Shown in pieces: positions 54,931 to 63,280 of a DNA stretch of 64,000 bases. The position numbers were made by a program, and so were the translations under genes. Source of the stretch: Bremerella cremea (lineage in GTDB: Bacteria > Planctomycetota > Planctomycetia > Pirellulales > Pirellulaceae). The stretch is from positions 1 through 64,000 of the forward strand of contig NZ_QPEX01000030.1 in the NCBI RefSeq assembly GCF_003335505.1. The letters are read 5' to 3'. The stretch's first letter is position 1; every line of letters starts with the position of its first letter. Below the pieces are notes generated by a model. It saw nothing but the letters and a program-made list of their open reading frames with translations, searched no databases and had not been told where the DNA came from.

Positions 54931-55734
54931 TTACCAAGAGCCTGTGGCACCACCGCCACCGGAAGAACCTCCACCAAACGAACCGCCACTAAAGCCTCCG
55001 CCACCACCACCACGGTTGGACGCCATTTGATAGAGGATGGTGCCAATGACGGCAAAGACCACGCCCCAAAACAGCCACGCCCAGCCGCTCGATCCACGGC
55101 GATAAAGGGAAACGGCCGTGAAGATGGCCAGCCCGAAGAAGCCGATCCAAATCGCATAGCTCCACCACGGAACCGGCGCCGCCGGCAATTCGAGTTTGCG
55201 GGCCATTTTGTCGAGCGATTCTACCCCGGCCAAAATTCCAGCCGAGAAATCCCCTTGTTTGAAACGGGGGACGATCTGTTCGTCCATGATCTGACGACAA
55301 AGTTCGTCCTCGCGTCGTCCCCAGCCGCCCCCAAGTTCGATGCGGGCCTTACGGTCGTCGCGGGAAACCAACAACATGATGCCGGTATTCCATTCTTTTC
55401 CGTTGATCGTCTGGTGGCCGATGCCCCATTGGTCGAATAGCAGCGTCGCAAAGGTTTCGATTCGCATCCCTTCGCCGCCGTACTTCGCCATCGATTCAAT
55501 CGTGATGACGATGATCGGCGTTGCTTTGTCGGTAAGCAGCTTGTCGCAAATCTCTTGGATTTTCTTTTTGTCTTCCGGCGTGATCATGTGGGCCATGTCA
55601 CGCACGAACTCGCGTTGGCCAGGGGGCTGCAAGTCGATGTGGATCGCCCAGGCGGACGAAGCCAAGCTGCCCAGCAGCAGACCGAGCGAGCAAAGCACGA
55701 TCGCAAGCGACTTGGGGTGACGTTGGTTATTCAT
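54931..55734 (-). CDS. TPM-domain protein with Gly/Ser-rich tail (YgcG-like)
   Basis: 267 residues. A signal-like N-terminus (SLAIVLCSLGLLLGSLASSA) precedes the TPM domain (ITPEDKKKIQEICDKLLTDK, NTGIMLLVSRDDRKARIELG, LCRQIMDEQIVPRFKQGD). Two hydrophobic segments near residues 185-235 follow, then a Gly/Ser-rich tail GGGGGFSGGSFGGGSSGGGG. This is the YgcG layout, anchored in the membrane with the TPM domain outside. It is the first gene of a two-gene minus-strand unit with the other TPM protein. Confidence 0.87.
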   Translation of the reverse strand: MNNQRHPKSLAIVLCSLGLLLGSLASSAWAIHIDLQPPGQREFVRDMAHMITPEDKKKIQEICDKLLTDKATPIIVITIESMAKYGGEGMRIETFATLLFDQWGIGHQTINGKEWNTGIMLLVSRDDRKARIELGGGWGRREDELCRQIMDEQIVPRFKQGDFSAGILAGVESLDKMARKLELPAAPVPWWSYAIWIGFFGLAIFTAVSLYRRGSSGWAWLFWGVVFAVIGTILYQMASNRGGGGGGFSGGSFGGGSSGGGGATGSW

Positions 55735-55830
55735 GAGGGGTAGTCTTGCTCCATTATCGCGCAGCTATCGGAACGCAAGCGGCGCACCAAGTTCGCCAGG
55801 GGAGAGAGGTTGATGCTTTGTAACACGATT

Positions 55831-55853
55831 GTAGCCCCCGGGCTGGGGGCTAC
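55831..55853. repeat. GC-rich palindrome, REP-like
   Basis: GTAGCCCCC (55831-55839) and GGGGGCTAC (55845-55853) form a perfect 9-bp stem around a GGGCT loop, between the TPM genes and the 3' end of the RND gene. No T run follows. It resembles short dispersed extragenic palindromes, but only one copy is in this window. Confidence 0.5.
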
Positions 55854-55896
55854 TCAAGGATGAAGAAGCTCTGCGGTTGTGGCAAAGACGATTGTC

Positions 55897-58800
55897 TTAC
55901 ACTTCTTCCGGCGTTTCCGGTGGTGGTTGTTGGTTTTTGTGTTGGATTGGCGACAAGCCTTCCTTCTGCAAGACCTTCATCACCACGTAATAGAATACCG
56001 GTGTGAAGATCAAACCGAAGCCGGTCACGCCAAGCATACCACTGAAGACCGCCACGCCCAATGCGTAACGCATTTCAGCACCGGCTCCATGGCCCCACAG
56101 CAGCGGAGCCACGCCCAGCACGAAGGCGAAACTGGTCATGACAATCGGGCGAAGTCGCGTTACACACGCTTGAACGGTTGCTTCTAAGAGTGGCTTGTTC
56201 TCTTTCTCCATCAAGTCTTTGGCGAACTCGACCACCAAGATCGCGTTTTTACACGCTAACCCCACCAGCACCACAAACCCAATCTGCACAAAGATGTTCA
56301 GGGCCATGTGGGCGATCATCACCCCGGTCAGGGCAGCAAGCACGCACATCGGCACCACCAGGATAATCGTGACCGGCAATTCCCAGCTTTCGTACTGGGC
56401 AGCCAGAATCAAGTAAACCAGGATGACCGCGCCAATCAATGCCGAGATCGGATTCTGTAGCACGTCTTTGAACGAGGTAAACTGGCTGGCCTGTTGTTGT
56501 AGGAACGAAATTTCGGTCCACTCGGCCTCCATCGACTCTGGCAAGCTTTCCAGGGCCAAGTCGTCCATCAACGTGAGAACTTCGCCGGTACTGATGATCG
56601 GCACGTTCACGCCGTTGATAGCCGCCGCAGGGAAGTTGTTATAGCGGTTGATGAACATTGGGCCGGTACTGTCTTTGATCTGGCAAAGCGTGCCCAAGGG
56701 GACCATCTCTCCGGTGCGGCTTTTCACTTTGAACTGTTTGATCGATTTGGCATTGATGCGGAATTTCGACTCGGCCTGGGCGTTCACTTGCCAGGTTCTG
56801 CCGAAACGGTTGAAGTCGTTCACATAGAACCCACCAGAATAGACCTGCAAGGCTTGGAAGACGGCATCGAGTTCGACTCCCATCGACTTGCATTTTTCTC
56901 GATCGATATCGATGTAAAGCTGCGGCGTGTTCGCTCGAAAACTGCTAAACGCCACCACGATGCCTGGTTGTTCGAGCGCCGTATTGGCCAGACGATCGGC
57001 TTGGGCTTGCAGCGCGGAATAACCGTTGTCTCCCAAGTCCATCACCATCAGCTTGAAACCGCCAGCATTGCCTAAGCCGTTGATCGGCGGGGCTTCAAAC
57101 ACCGAAACACGTGCCTCTTGAATTTCACCGAATTTCTTTCGCAGGTCGCCAGCGATGGCTTCGGCGGTCAGCTTGGGGCTGTTTCTTTCTGAGAACGGTT
57201 TCAGCACCAAGAAGCCGCCCCCGAGGTTCGAGGTAACGGCATTCTGCACGAACGACTGACCGGAAACGTCCACGATATGCAGGATGCCGGGTGTTTCCAG
57301 GGCGATGTTCTCGATATGTGCCATAACAGCATCGGTTCGTTCGCGCGAGGCAGAGTCTGGCAACTGCACGTCGAAAATTAAGTAGCCTTGGTCTTGGGTG
57401 GGGATAAAGCCGCCTGGCACGATAGAGAAACCATATCCAGTCAGACCAATCAAACCGACGTACACCACCAAGGCAACGCCGCTGATTCGCAAGAGGGACG
57501 CGATTCCTCGGCCGTAATGATCGGTTGCCCAATCGAAGCCACGGTTGAAGACACCAAAGATTGAGGCCAGAATGCGGTTGACGGTATGCGAAAGGAAATA
57601 ACCTAGGATCGCACCAGGGACAAACAAGGCCGCTTTCATCCACAGCGGAAGACCAGCTTCGCCATGATCGCCAGAGCCACCCATCACTTTGCCAGCTATC
57701 CAAACGACAAGCATGCCACCTAAGATCGCAATGCCCCACCAAGGGAGTGCTTCGCGATGTTTGGTGTGATCTTCGCCAGGGACGGGATCTTTAAAGATCG
57801 ACGCGGCTCGGGCTGGGGTCATCGTCATCGCGTTCAATGCCGAGATCAACATGGCCGCCGCAATCGTCAAGGCGAACTGACGGAAGAACTGGCCCGTGAT
57901 GCCTCCGAGGAAAGCACTAGGGAAGAACACGCTGCTGAGCACCAAGGTGATCGCGATAATCGGGCCGGTGATTTCATGCATGGCGTTAATCGTGGCATCG
58001 CGGACCTTATAGCCCATCGCGATCCAACGCTCAATGTTTTCGAGCACCACGATCGCATCGTCCACCACGATACCAATCGCCAGCACCAACCCAAACAGTG
58101 TCAGGTTGTTCAACGTGAACCCCATGATGGCCATGATGGCGAACGTACCCACAAGAGAGACGCCAACGTCAATCAGGGGCAGCATCACCGCTTTCCAGTC
58201 TTGCAGGAACAGCAGCACCACAATCGCGACGAGAATAATCGCGTCACGCAGAGTCTTGAAAACTTCCTCGACCGATTGCTCGATGAAAGGAGTCGTGTCG
58301 TACCCGATTTCGTAGCGGAGCCCTTCCGGAAAACGCTTCTTCAATTCTTCCATTTCACGTTTGACGCGTTCACCCACGTCCAACGCATTCGAGCCTGGCA
58401 ATTGGAAGACGCCCAGCCCGGCGGAAGGTTTTTTATCGTAATGGCAGATTGTATTGAGGTTTTTGGCACCTAGTTCCACACGGCCGACGTCACGAATGCG
58501 CGTGATCTGCCCGTCTTGACCGGTCTTGATGATGATGTTTTCAAATTGCTCGGTTGTGATCAAACGCCCGAGGGTGGTCATTGTGAGCTGCATTTCCTGA
58601 CCGGCGGGCACCGGTGGTTGACCGACCTGACCTGCGGCCACTTGCACGTTTTGTTCGCGCAGGGAGTTGACAACGTCCCCTGCGCTGATCGAACGCGAGG
58701 CCAGGGCGTCTGGGTTGAGCCAGATCCGCATGCTGTAGTCTTGTTGCCCCAGAATCGCGACGTCACCCACGCCATCTAATTTGGCAAGACGGTCGCGAAT

Positions 58801-59304
58801 CTGAATGGTGGCGTAGTTGCTGAGATACAGATTGTCGAGCATCGGCTCGCCTGTTTCCGGATCGTCCTCTGAGAAGAGATTCACCGCCAGCAAAATGTTG
58901 GGCGACTTCTTCTTGGTGGTCACCCCGGTTTGTTGAACCACATCTGGTAGCAACGGAATCGCCTGAGCAACACGGTTCTGCACAAGCACCTGGGCCATGT
59001 CTAGGTCGGTTCCCAGGGCGAAGGTGACCGTGAGGGTATAGCTGCCGTCGCTGGCCGATTGTGAAGACATATATAAGGAGTCTTCGACACCGACGACCTG
59101 TTGTTCAATCGGGGCGGCTACCGTCTCGGCTACCACGTCGGCGCTGGCACCAGGGTATTGGCACGTCACCGAGACCGTGGGCGGAGCGATCTCTGGGTAT
59201 TGTGCAATCGGCAGAATCCAGAGGCAGATCGTACCGATCAACACGATGATGATCGAAATAACCCAGGCAAAAATTGGGCGATCGATAAAGAAGCGAGCGA
59301 GCAC
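55897..59304 (-). CDS. RND efflux permease (HAE-1/AcrB-like) with an extra hydrophobic insertion
   Basis: 1135 residues. Family features: start MLARFFIDRPIFAWVISIII, TM4 GIVVDDAIVV with the proton Asp pair (415-416), and TM10 GLACKNAILVVEFA with the Lys. Between TMTPA (494-498) and FNRGFDW (586-592) there are about 60 more residues than in AcrB. They hold two hydrophobic stretches (WWGIAILGGMLVVWIAGKVM and ALFVPGAILGYFLSH). It should pump drugs or other amphiphiles out with a periplasmic adaptor and an outer-membrane channel. The adaptor gene lies just upstream, 63 bases away. No tolC-like gene is visible. Confidence 0.93.
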   Translation of the reverse strand: MLARFFIDRPIFAWVISIIIVLIGTICLWILPIAQYPEIAPPTVSVTCQYPGASADVVAETVAAPIEQQVVGVEDSLYMSSQSASDGSYTLTVTFALGTDLDMAQVLVQNRVAQAIPLLPDVVQQTGVTTKKKSPNILLAVNLFSEDDPETGEPMLDNLYLSNYATIQIRDRLAKLDGVGDVAILGQQDYSMRIWLNPDALASRSISAGDVVNSLREQNVQVAAGQVGQPPVPAGQEMQLTMTTLGRLITTEQFENIIIKTGQDGQITRIRDVGRVELGAKNLNTICHYDKKPSAGLGVFQLPGSNALDVGERVKREMEELKKRFPEGLRYEIGYDTTPFIEQSVEEVFKTLRDAIILVAIVVLLFLQDWKAVMLPLIDVGVSLVGTFAIMAIMGFTLNNLTLFGLVLAIGIVVDDAIVVLENIERWIAMGYKVRDATINAMHEITGPIIAITLVLSSVFFPSAFLGGITGQFFRQFALTIAAAMLISALNAMTMTPARAASIFKDPVPGEDHTKHREALPWWGIAILGGMLVVWIAGKVMGGSGDHGEAGLPLWMKAALFVPGAILGYFLSHTVNRILASIFGVFNRGFDWATDHYGRGIASLLRISGVALVVYVGLIGLTGYGFSIVPGGFIPTQDQGYLIFDVQLPDSASRERTDAVMAHIENIALETPGILHIVDVSGQSFVQNAVTSNLGGGFLVLKPFSERNSPKLTAEAIAGDLRKKFGEIQEARVSVFEAPPINGLGNAGGFKLMVMDLGDNGYSALQAQADRLANTALEQPGIVVAFSSFRANTPQLYIDIDREKCKSMGVELDAVFQALQVYSGGFYVNDFNRFGRTWQVNAQAESKFRINAKSIKQFKVKSRTGEMVPLGTLCQIKDSTGPMFINRYNNFPAAAINGVNVPIISTGEVLTLMDDLALESLPESMEAEWTEISFLQQQASQFTSFKDVLQNPISALIGAVILVYLILAAQYESWELPVTIILVVPMCVLAALTGVMIAHMALNIFVQIGFVVLVGLACKNAILVVEFAKDLMEKENKPLLEATVQACVTRLRPIVMTSFAFVLGVAPLLWGHGAGAEMRYALGVAVFSGMLGVTGFGLIFTPVFYYVVMKVLQKEGLSPIQHKNQQPPPETPEEV

Positions 59305-59367
59305 GTTGCTTTCCTTCTGCGATATGGTTCGGCGAGTTCAGTGACGAAACCTTGAGATAACCGGAGT

Positions 59368-60648
59368 CTAAGAATCCATCGGAGCCGGAGCGGCTTCCTT
59401 GGTTTCGTCCTTCGGTTTGTCCTGAGGTTTCTCAGCAGAAGGTTGTTCCTCGTCAATTTCGCTACGGAGCAAATTTTTGTCGATCGGTGGGGGATCGGGC
59501 ATGGTGGCGTGGTCGGCTTTAACAGGTTTGCCTGGCCGCACCAACAGTGTGCCGTTGATGATCACTTCTTCGCCAGCTTTAAGGCCGGTCTTAACAACTT
59601 GGAGTTTGCCTTGCTTGGTGCCGAGTGTCACCGGCTTCACAATCGCGTCACCTTTGTCATTCATTACATAGACAAACCGATTGCTTTGATTCGCTCCGAT
59701 TGCCTGTTGAGGAACGAGAACGGCTTTGTACGGGTTGCCTGCCGCTACCTTAACGCGGGCAAACATGCCTGGCCGCAAGGTGCCGTCCGGATTGGGAACA
59801 ACCGCCCGCACGGTTAAAGTGCCGGTGGCTGCGTTCACTTGGTTCGAGCCAAAGTCGACGATGCCACGATGGGGATAGATGGTGCCATCGGCCAGGCTGA
59901 GTTCAACAGGGATCTTTTGATCGCGGAGCGAGCCATCAGCACGGTCGTCTGTATCTTGGTTGGTTTGCTCGATGTATTTCAGCAAGGCCAGTTCGTCGAC
60001 GTCGAAGTAAACATAGACCGGATCGACCGAAACAATCGTCGTTAGCAGTGTAGGATTGCCAATGCCACTTTGAACCAGGTTACCAATCGTGACGAACGTG
60101 CGATCGATGCGACCATCGATGGGGGAAGAGATGGTGCAGTAGTCGAGGTTGACTTTTTTGGCGGCGATATCCGATTTCGAGGCGGCCACTTGGGCGGTTG
60201 CTTCATCGGCAGCGGCCACGGCTTCATCGAAGGCTTCTTGGCTAACCGCTCCTTTAGTGACCAGCTTCTCGTTTCGGGCCAAGGTAGTCTTGGCGAGTTT
60301 TTCTTTTGCTTCAAACAAAGCTAATTCCGAGACCGCTTGATCGTATTCGGCTTGATACGAGCGTTTGTCGATCAAAAAGAGCAGGTCGCCAGTTTTAACG
60401 AGGGCCCCGTCTTGAAAGGCGACCTTTTCTAGGTAGCCCGAGACCTTAGCGTAAACGTCAACGGATGAAATCGCTTCGACGTGGCCGGTATATTCGTCGA
60501 AATCGACTACTTCGCGTTCGATGGCCGGGGCAACGGTTACCGGCGGTGGGCCTGCTTGAGGCAATTCACGACGACGACCACAGCCCAAAAGCATGAGGCC
60601 TAGTAAGGCGAAAGCAAAACAGGAGTGTAACGTGCGAGATTTGATCAT
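59368..60648 (-). CDS. RND efflux periplasmic adaptor (membrane-fusion protein)
   Basis: About 426 residues from the ATG at 60648, where a lipoprotein signal starts (MIKSRTLHSCFAFALLGLML, then LGCG); the region further upstream is not family-like. Domains: a barrel-sandwich half (VYAKVSGYLEKVAFQDGALV), a helical hairpin near residues 90-150, a second half-motif (ISSPIDGRIDRTFVTIGN), and beta-barrel and membrane-proximal domains. It bridges the permease to an outer-membrane channel and precedes the permease in a minus-strand operon. The tail is Lys/Glu/Pro-rich. Confidence 0.92.
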   Translation of the reverse strand: MIKSRTLHSCFAFALLGLMLLGCGRRRELPQAGPPPVTVAPAIEREVVDFDEYTGHVEAISSVDVYAKVSGYLEKVAFQDGALVKTGDLLFLIDKRSYQAEYDQAVSELALFEAKEKLAKTTLARNEKLVTKGAVSQEAFDEAVAAADEATAQVAASKSDIAAKKVNLDYCTISSPIDGRIDRTFVTIGNLVQSGIGNPTLLTTIVSVDPVYVYFDVDELALLKYIEQTNQDTDDRADGSLRDQKIPVELSLADGTIYPHRGIVDFGSNQVNAATGTLTVRAVVPNPDGTLRPGMFARVKVAAGNPYKAVLVPQQAIGANQSNRFVYVMNDKGDAIVKPVTLGTKQGKLQVVKTGLKAGEEVIINGTLLVRPGKPVKADHATMPDPPPIDKNLLRSEIDEEQPSAEKPQDKPKDETKEAAPAPMDS

Positions 60649-60986
60649 GGGTCTCTCGGGTGCGTCGCCGGAAGTCACGGCACAATATCGTTTTAACGGG
60701 GCCACATCGATCTCAATTCGATACCAGGCAACTGGCTTGGCTTCGTTTTCTGACGGTTTTAGCAGTAATTTGCCTTCCGGAGTTGTACCACCAACAGCAA
60801 ATCATGGGTACTACATGCCGAAATTACCGAACGTAATAGATTAGCATCCTATTTGTTGCCGTTTGGGGTAGCTGGGAAAGTTCTTCGTCGTTATGCCCGC
60901 CTGCGATCGAGTCTTGGGGCGAGAACGATACCAGCGACATCGGTGGAAACCCGTAAACCGCCTTCGCAATGTCGGCATGGAGTGAC
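60649..60986. other. Intergenic region between the efflux adaptor and the XRE operon
   Basis: About 340 bases between divergent units. Apart from the operator described at 60987-61021 no RNA or gene is supported. A weak 83-codon + frame (60593-60844) overlaps the adaptor start and has no family resemblance. Confidence 0.4.
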
Positions 60987-61021
60987 AAATAAACTTGACT
61001 TTAGGTGTGTCATGTTTATTT
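60987..61021 (+). promoter_or_regulatory. Inverted-repeat operator over a -35/-10 promoter
   Basis: AAATAAACTTGAC (60987-60999) and GTCATGTTTATTT (61009-61021) are 13-bp inverted repeats with one mismatch and a 9-base centre. TTGACT at 60995 (-35) and TATTTT at 61017 (-10, 16-base gap) lie inside them. This is the expected site for the XRE-type repressor encoded by the second gene of the same operon. Confidence 0.65.
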
Positions 61022-61068
61022 TACATTTGCGGTGAAGCTGGATACTTTTCAGACGAAAGGGGTTTCTT

Positions 61069-61479
61069 ATGAACGCAATGGAAAAGATGGCCTGGACCGA
61101 GTTGCTGGTCTCGGTGACGACATTATTGATCGTATCGGCGTTGATTCCCTTTTGGGGGAACGCAGCTTCGGGGGCCTTCGGGCTTTTGGGCTTGCTGGTT
61201 ACGGGGCTTTGGTTCGTTCGTGGGCGCGGCGATACCGTCATCGTTGACGAGCGAGATCGAGAGATTGAACGTCTGGCCATAATTCGCGGCGTAGGGGCGG
61301 CATGGATGCTTCTATTTCTTTCTCTCATCGGAATCGTTTTATGGTCTAGCTTTTTCAATGATACCGTCGTAGACGTTTGGATGCTCTCTTGGATAATTTG
61401 GCTACAATTTGCGACTTGCTATCTTGTGAAAGGGCTGGTTGCCGTTCACGCCTATTGGAGACAACGGCATGCCGCGTAA
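61069..61479 (+). CDS. Membrane protein in XRE-regulator operon
   Basis: 136 residues with an AAAGGGG site before the ATG. Four hydrophobic segments are visible, near residues 10-28, 34-50, 72-95 and 103-125, with the hydrophilic link RGRGDTVIVDERDREIERL between the second and third. That VDERD block resembles DUF2178-type proteins that sit beside small XRE regulators. It overlaps the regulator gene by 11 bases. It may sense a membrane or stress signal for the regulator, which is an inference from the pairing. Confidence 0.75.
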   Translation: MNAMEKMAWTELLVSVTTLLIVSALIPFWGNAASGAFGLLGLLVTGLWFVRGRGDTVIVDERDREIERLAIIRGVGAAWMLLFLSLIGIVLWSSFFNDTVVDVWMLSWIIWLQFATCYLVKGLVAVHAYWRQRHAA

Positions 61480-61693
61480 ACGCGAGCCTCGTTTAGATAA
61501 CCGCGTCAAAGACCTGAGAGCTGCCAAGGGGAATGTCACCCAGCAAGTCTTGGCGGATGAGGTCGGGGTCACCCGGCAAACAATCGTGGCCTTGGAGGGG
61601 GGAGCCTACACGCCATCGCTCACCCTGGCGCTCAAGATTTCCAAGTACTTCGGCAAAAGCGTGGAAGAAATTTTTTGGATGAATGAAGTGTAA
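61469..61693 (+). CDS. XRE-family helix-turn-helix regulator
   Basis: 74 residues from the ATG at 61469, overlapping the membrane-protein gene by 11 bases. The HTH is complete: LADEVGVTRQTIVALEGGAY (helix 2-turn-helix 3), with TPSLTLALKISKYFGKSVEEIF closing the family signature. Such short Xre regulators of the YozG/DUF-linked group usually repress their own operon. The inverted repeat at the operon promoter is a good candidate site. Confidence 0.92.
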   Translation: MPRKREPRLDNRVKDLRAAKGNVTQQVLADEVGVTRQTIVALEGGAYTPSLTLALKISKYFGKSVEEIFWMNEV

Positions 61694-61741
61694 ACGGCAT
61701 TCATTAAGTGCAGATAGCTCTTCCCTGGGATGCCTGAGGAA

Positions 61742-63016
61742 TCAAGGCAGATTAGTTGCTTGGCCCACACAACGAAACCCCAAGCAGCGACCTCGGGCCC
61801 AGGGCTCGCGGCCCCGGCGATACGAAGGGCGGCAAAGCTCGGTCGGGCCAACCCAACTGCCACCTCGTTCGCTGCGGATACCAGTGGGCTGTGTGTTGAC
61901 TGGGTTGCGATCTTGCGCCGCAGGGGTTTGGTAGAAGTCTTCGGCGTACCAATCGCGGCACCATTGCCAAACATTGCCGGCCATGTGATGAAGCCCGAAC
62001 TTCGAGACCCCCAGTAAGGCATGCACCGGGGCCATTCGCATCGAGTCGGCTACATAGGTAGTTCCTGGCTCATGCTGGGCGGCGACATAGGAAAGCGCTT
62101 CCGTTTCGTCGTTCGCTACTTCCTGGTAGGCCCCTTGGGCGGCGTATTCCCATTGCGCTTCCGTGGGCAGGAACCCGGCGTGCGATTGATAAAAATGCCA
62201 ATCCCAACGGTTAGTCCACAGCGAGTAGGCATTGGCTCCCCACCACGAGACCAGCACCATCGGCATCCATTCGGTACCGGCCAATGGTCGCCAAAGGTTT
62301 CCGGTAAGTTCAATCTGCATTTGGGCAATACGGTCGTCCGTTTCTTCAAGCAGAAACCAATCTCGCCATTGCTTTTCAAACGAATGAATGGAATTCAGAA
62401 ACCGGCAGTGCGCGGTCGTCGAAACCGGTTCGGCGTCGATCAAAAACGAATCGAGTTCGACCGAATGAACCGGCCCTTCGTCCGCCTGGGCGATTGGGGC
62501 TTGGCTGCCGAGCGTTACTTGGCCGCCGGGCAATTGAAAGCAACGCATCCCATCCGAAAATCGCCGAAAGAGCGGAACGTCAGTCTCGGCTTCAAGTCGC
62601 TCGTAAAGCAAGGGATCGGGCACGGGATAGCTCGTTTGAAAACGGCCGCTTAGCTGGGTGAACGTAAGCTCCGGGCCGCTACTGCGAGCAACCACTTGCC
62701 TGCGCCATCCGCTCCGCTGAGGGCAACAACTCTCTTGCTGCAAATAAACGACCTCAGCCAAATCGCGGATACGAAAAGGATTCCGTGTAAAGACCGACTT
62801 GGCAAATGGGTTGGTTGGCTTGTTGGGGATTTCGATATCGAATTCTTCTTCCACGGTCATGAAAAGCTCGACCATGCAGAGGCTATCCACATGCAAGTCC
62901 TCGATCAAGCGACTCTCTGGCAGCACCTCGTCAAGCTTCAGGCCAAGCACTTCGGCCGCCAGCTGGCAGACGCGCGGTTCTATCTCGTTTAGATCGTAGT
63001 AGGGGCTGTCTGGCAT
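61742..63016 (-). CDS. Acyl carrier-like domain fused to a SUMF1/FGE-type domain
   Basis: 424 residues. The first 95 residues are an acyl carrier protein fold, with phosphopantetheine site DLHVDSLCMVEL (Ser45), VEEEFDIEIPN and a closing FRIRDLAEVV. A linker follows, then a C-lectin-like SUMF1 domain from about 155 (LPGGQVTLGSQ, EGPVHSVELDSFLID, GFLPTEAQWEYAA, GGSWVGPTELCRPSYRRG, LGFRCVG). Of the two FGE catalytic Cys only the first has a counterpart (ELCRPSY); the second is Arg. True formylglycine synthesis is unlikely. It more likely acts on something tethered to the carrier arm, which would be a new combination. Confidence 0.82.
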   Translation of the reverse strand: MPDSPYYDLNEIEPRVCQLAAEVLGLKLDEVLPESRLIEDLHVDSLCMVELFMTVEEEFDIEIPNKPTNPFAKSVFTRNPFRIRDLAEVVYLQQESCCPQRSGWRRQVVARSSGPELTFTQLSGRFQTSYPVPDPLLYERLEAETDVPLFRRFSDGMRCFQLPGGQVTLGSQAPIAQADEGPVHSVELDSFLIDAEPVSTTAHCRFLNSIHSFEKQWRDWFLLEETDDRIAQMQIELTGNLWRPLAGTEWMPMVLVSWWGANAYSLWTNRWDWHFYQSHAGFLPTEAQWEYAAQGAYQEVANDETEALSYVAAQHEPGTTYVADSMRMAPVHALLGVSKFGLHHMAGNVWQWCRDWYAEDFYQTPAAQDRNPVNTQPTGIRSERGGSWVGPTELCRPSYRRGREPWARGRCLGFRCVGQATNLP

Positions 63017-63171
63017 GGTCTCACCTGGAATAAAGCAGGCACCGGAGGCTGCGTTGTCCGATCGACGATTACTTTGACTTCCAGCTGCCAGTTACCGCAA
63101 CTTGTTTGCTGGCACTCTATAGCAAACGGGCAATCGGGCTTGCCGGCAATTTTCTTCACGCAAAACCACAC
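62989..63171 (-). CDS. Possible 60-aa Cys-rich protein overlapping the ACP-SUMF1 start
   Basis: A GTG at 63171 opens MWFCVKKIAGKPDCPFAIEC, continuing with CGNWQLEVKVIV. It has four Cys in the first 35 residues and overlaps the next start by 28 bases. The frame continues upstream with LAACQAGCS, which looks like a lipobox, but no usual start codon precedes it. It may be a small lipoprotein with an unusual start, a broken gene, or chance. Confidence 0.25.
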   Translation of the reverse strand: MWFCVKKIAGKPDCPFAIECQQTSCGNWQLEVKVIVDRTTQPPVPALFQVRPCQTAPTTI

Positions 63172-63280
63172 TCGCGCCGGCTTCGGACTTGCCGTTGGGC
63201 TACAACCTGCCTGGCAGGCCGCGAGCGTGAATATCCTCGCGGCCTTGCGTTCGTCTTAGGAGAAAGTGAAGCGGTGCCAA

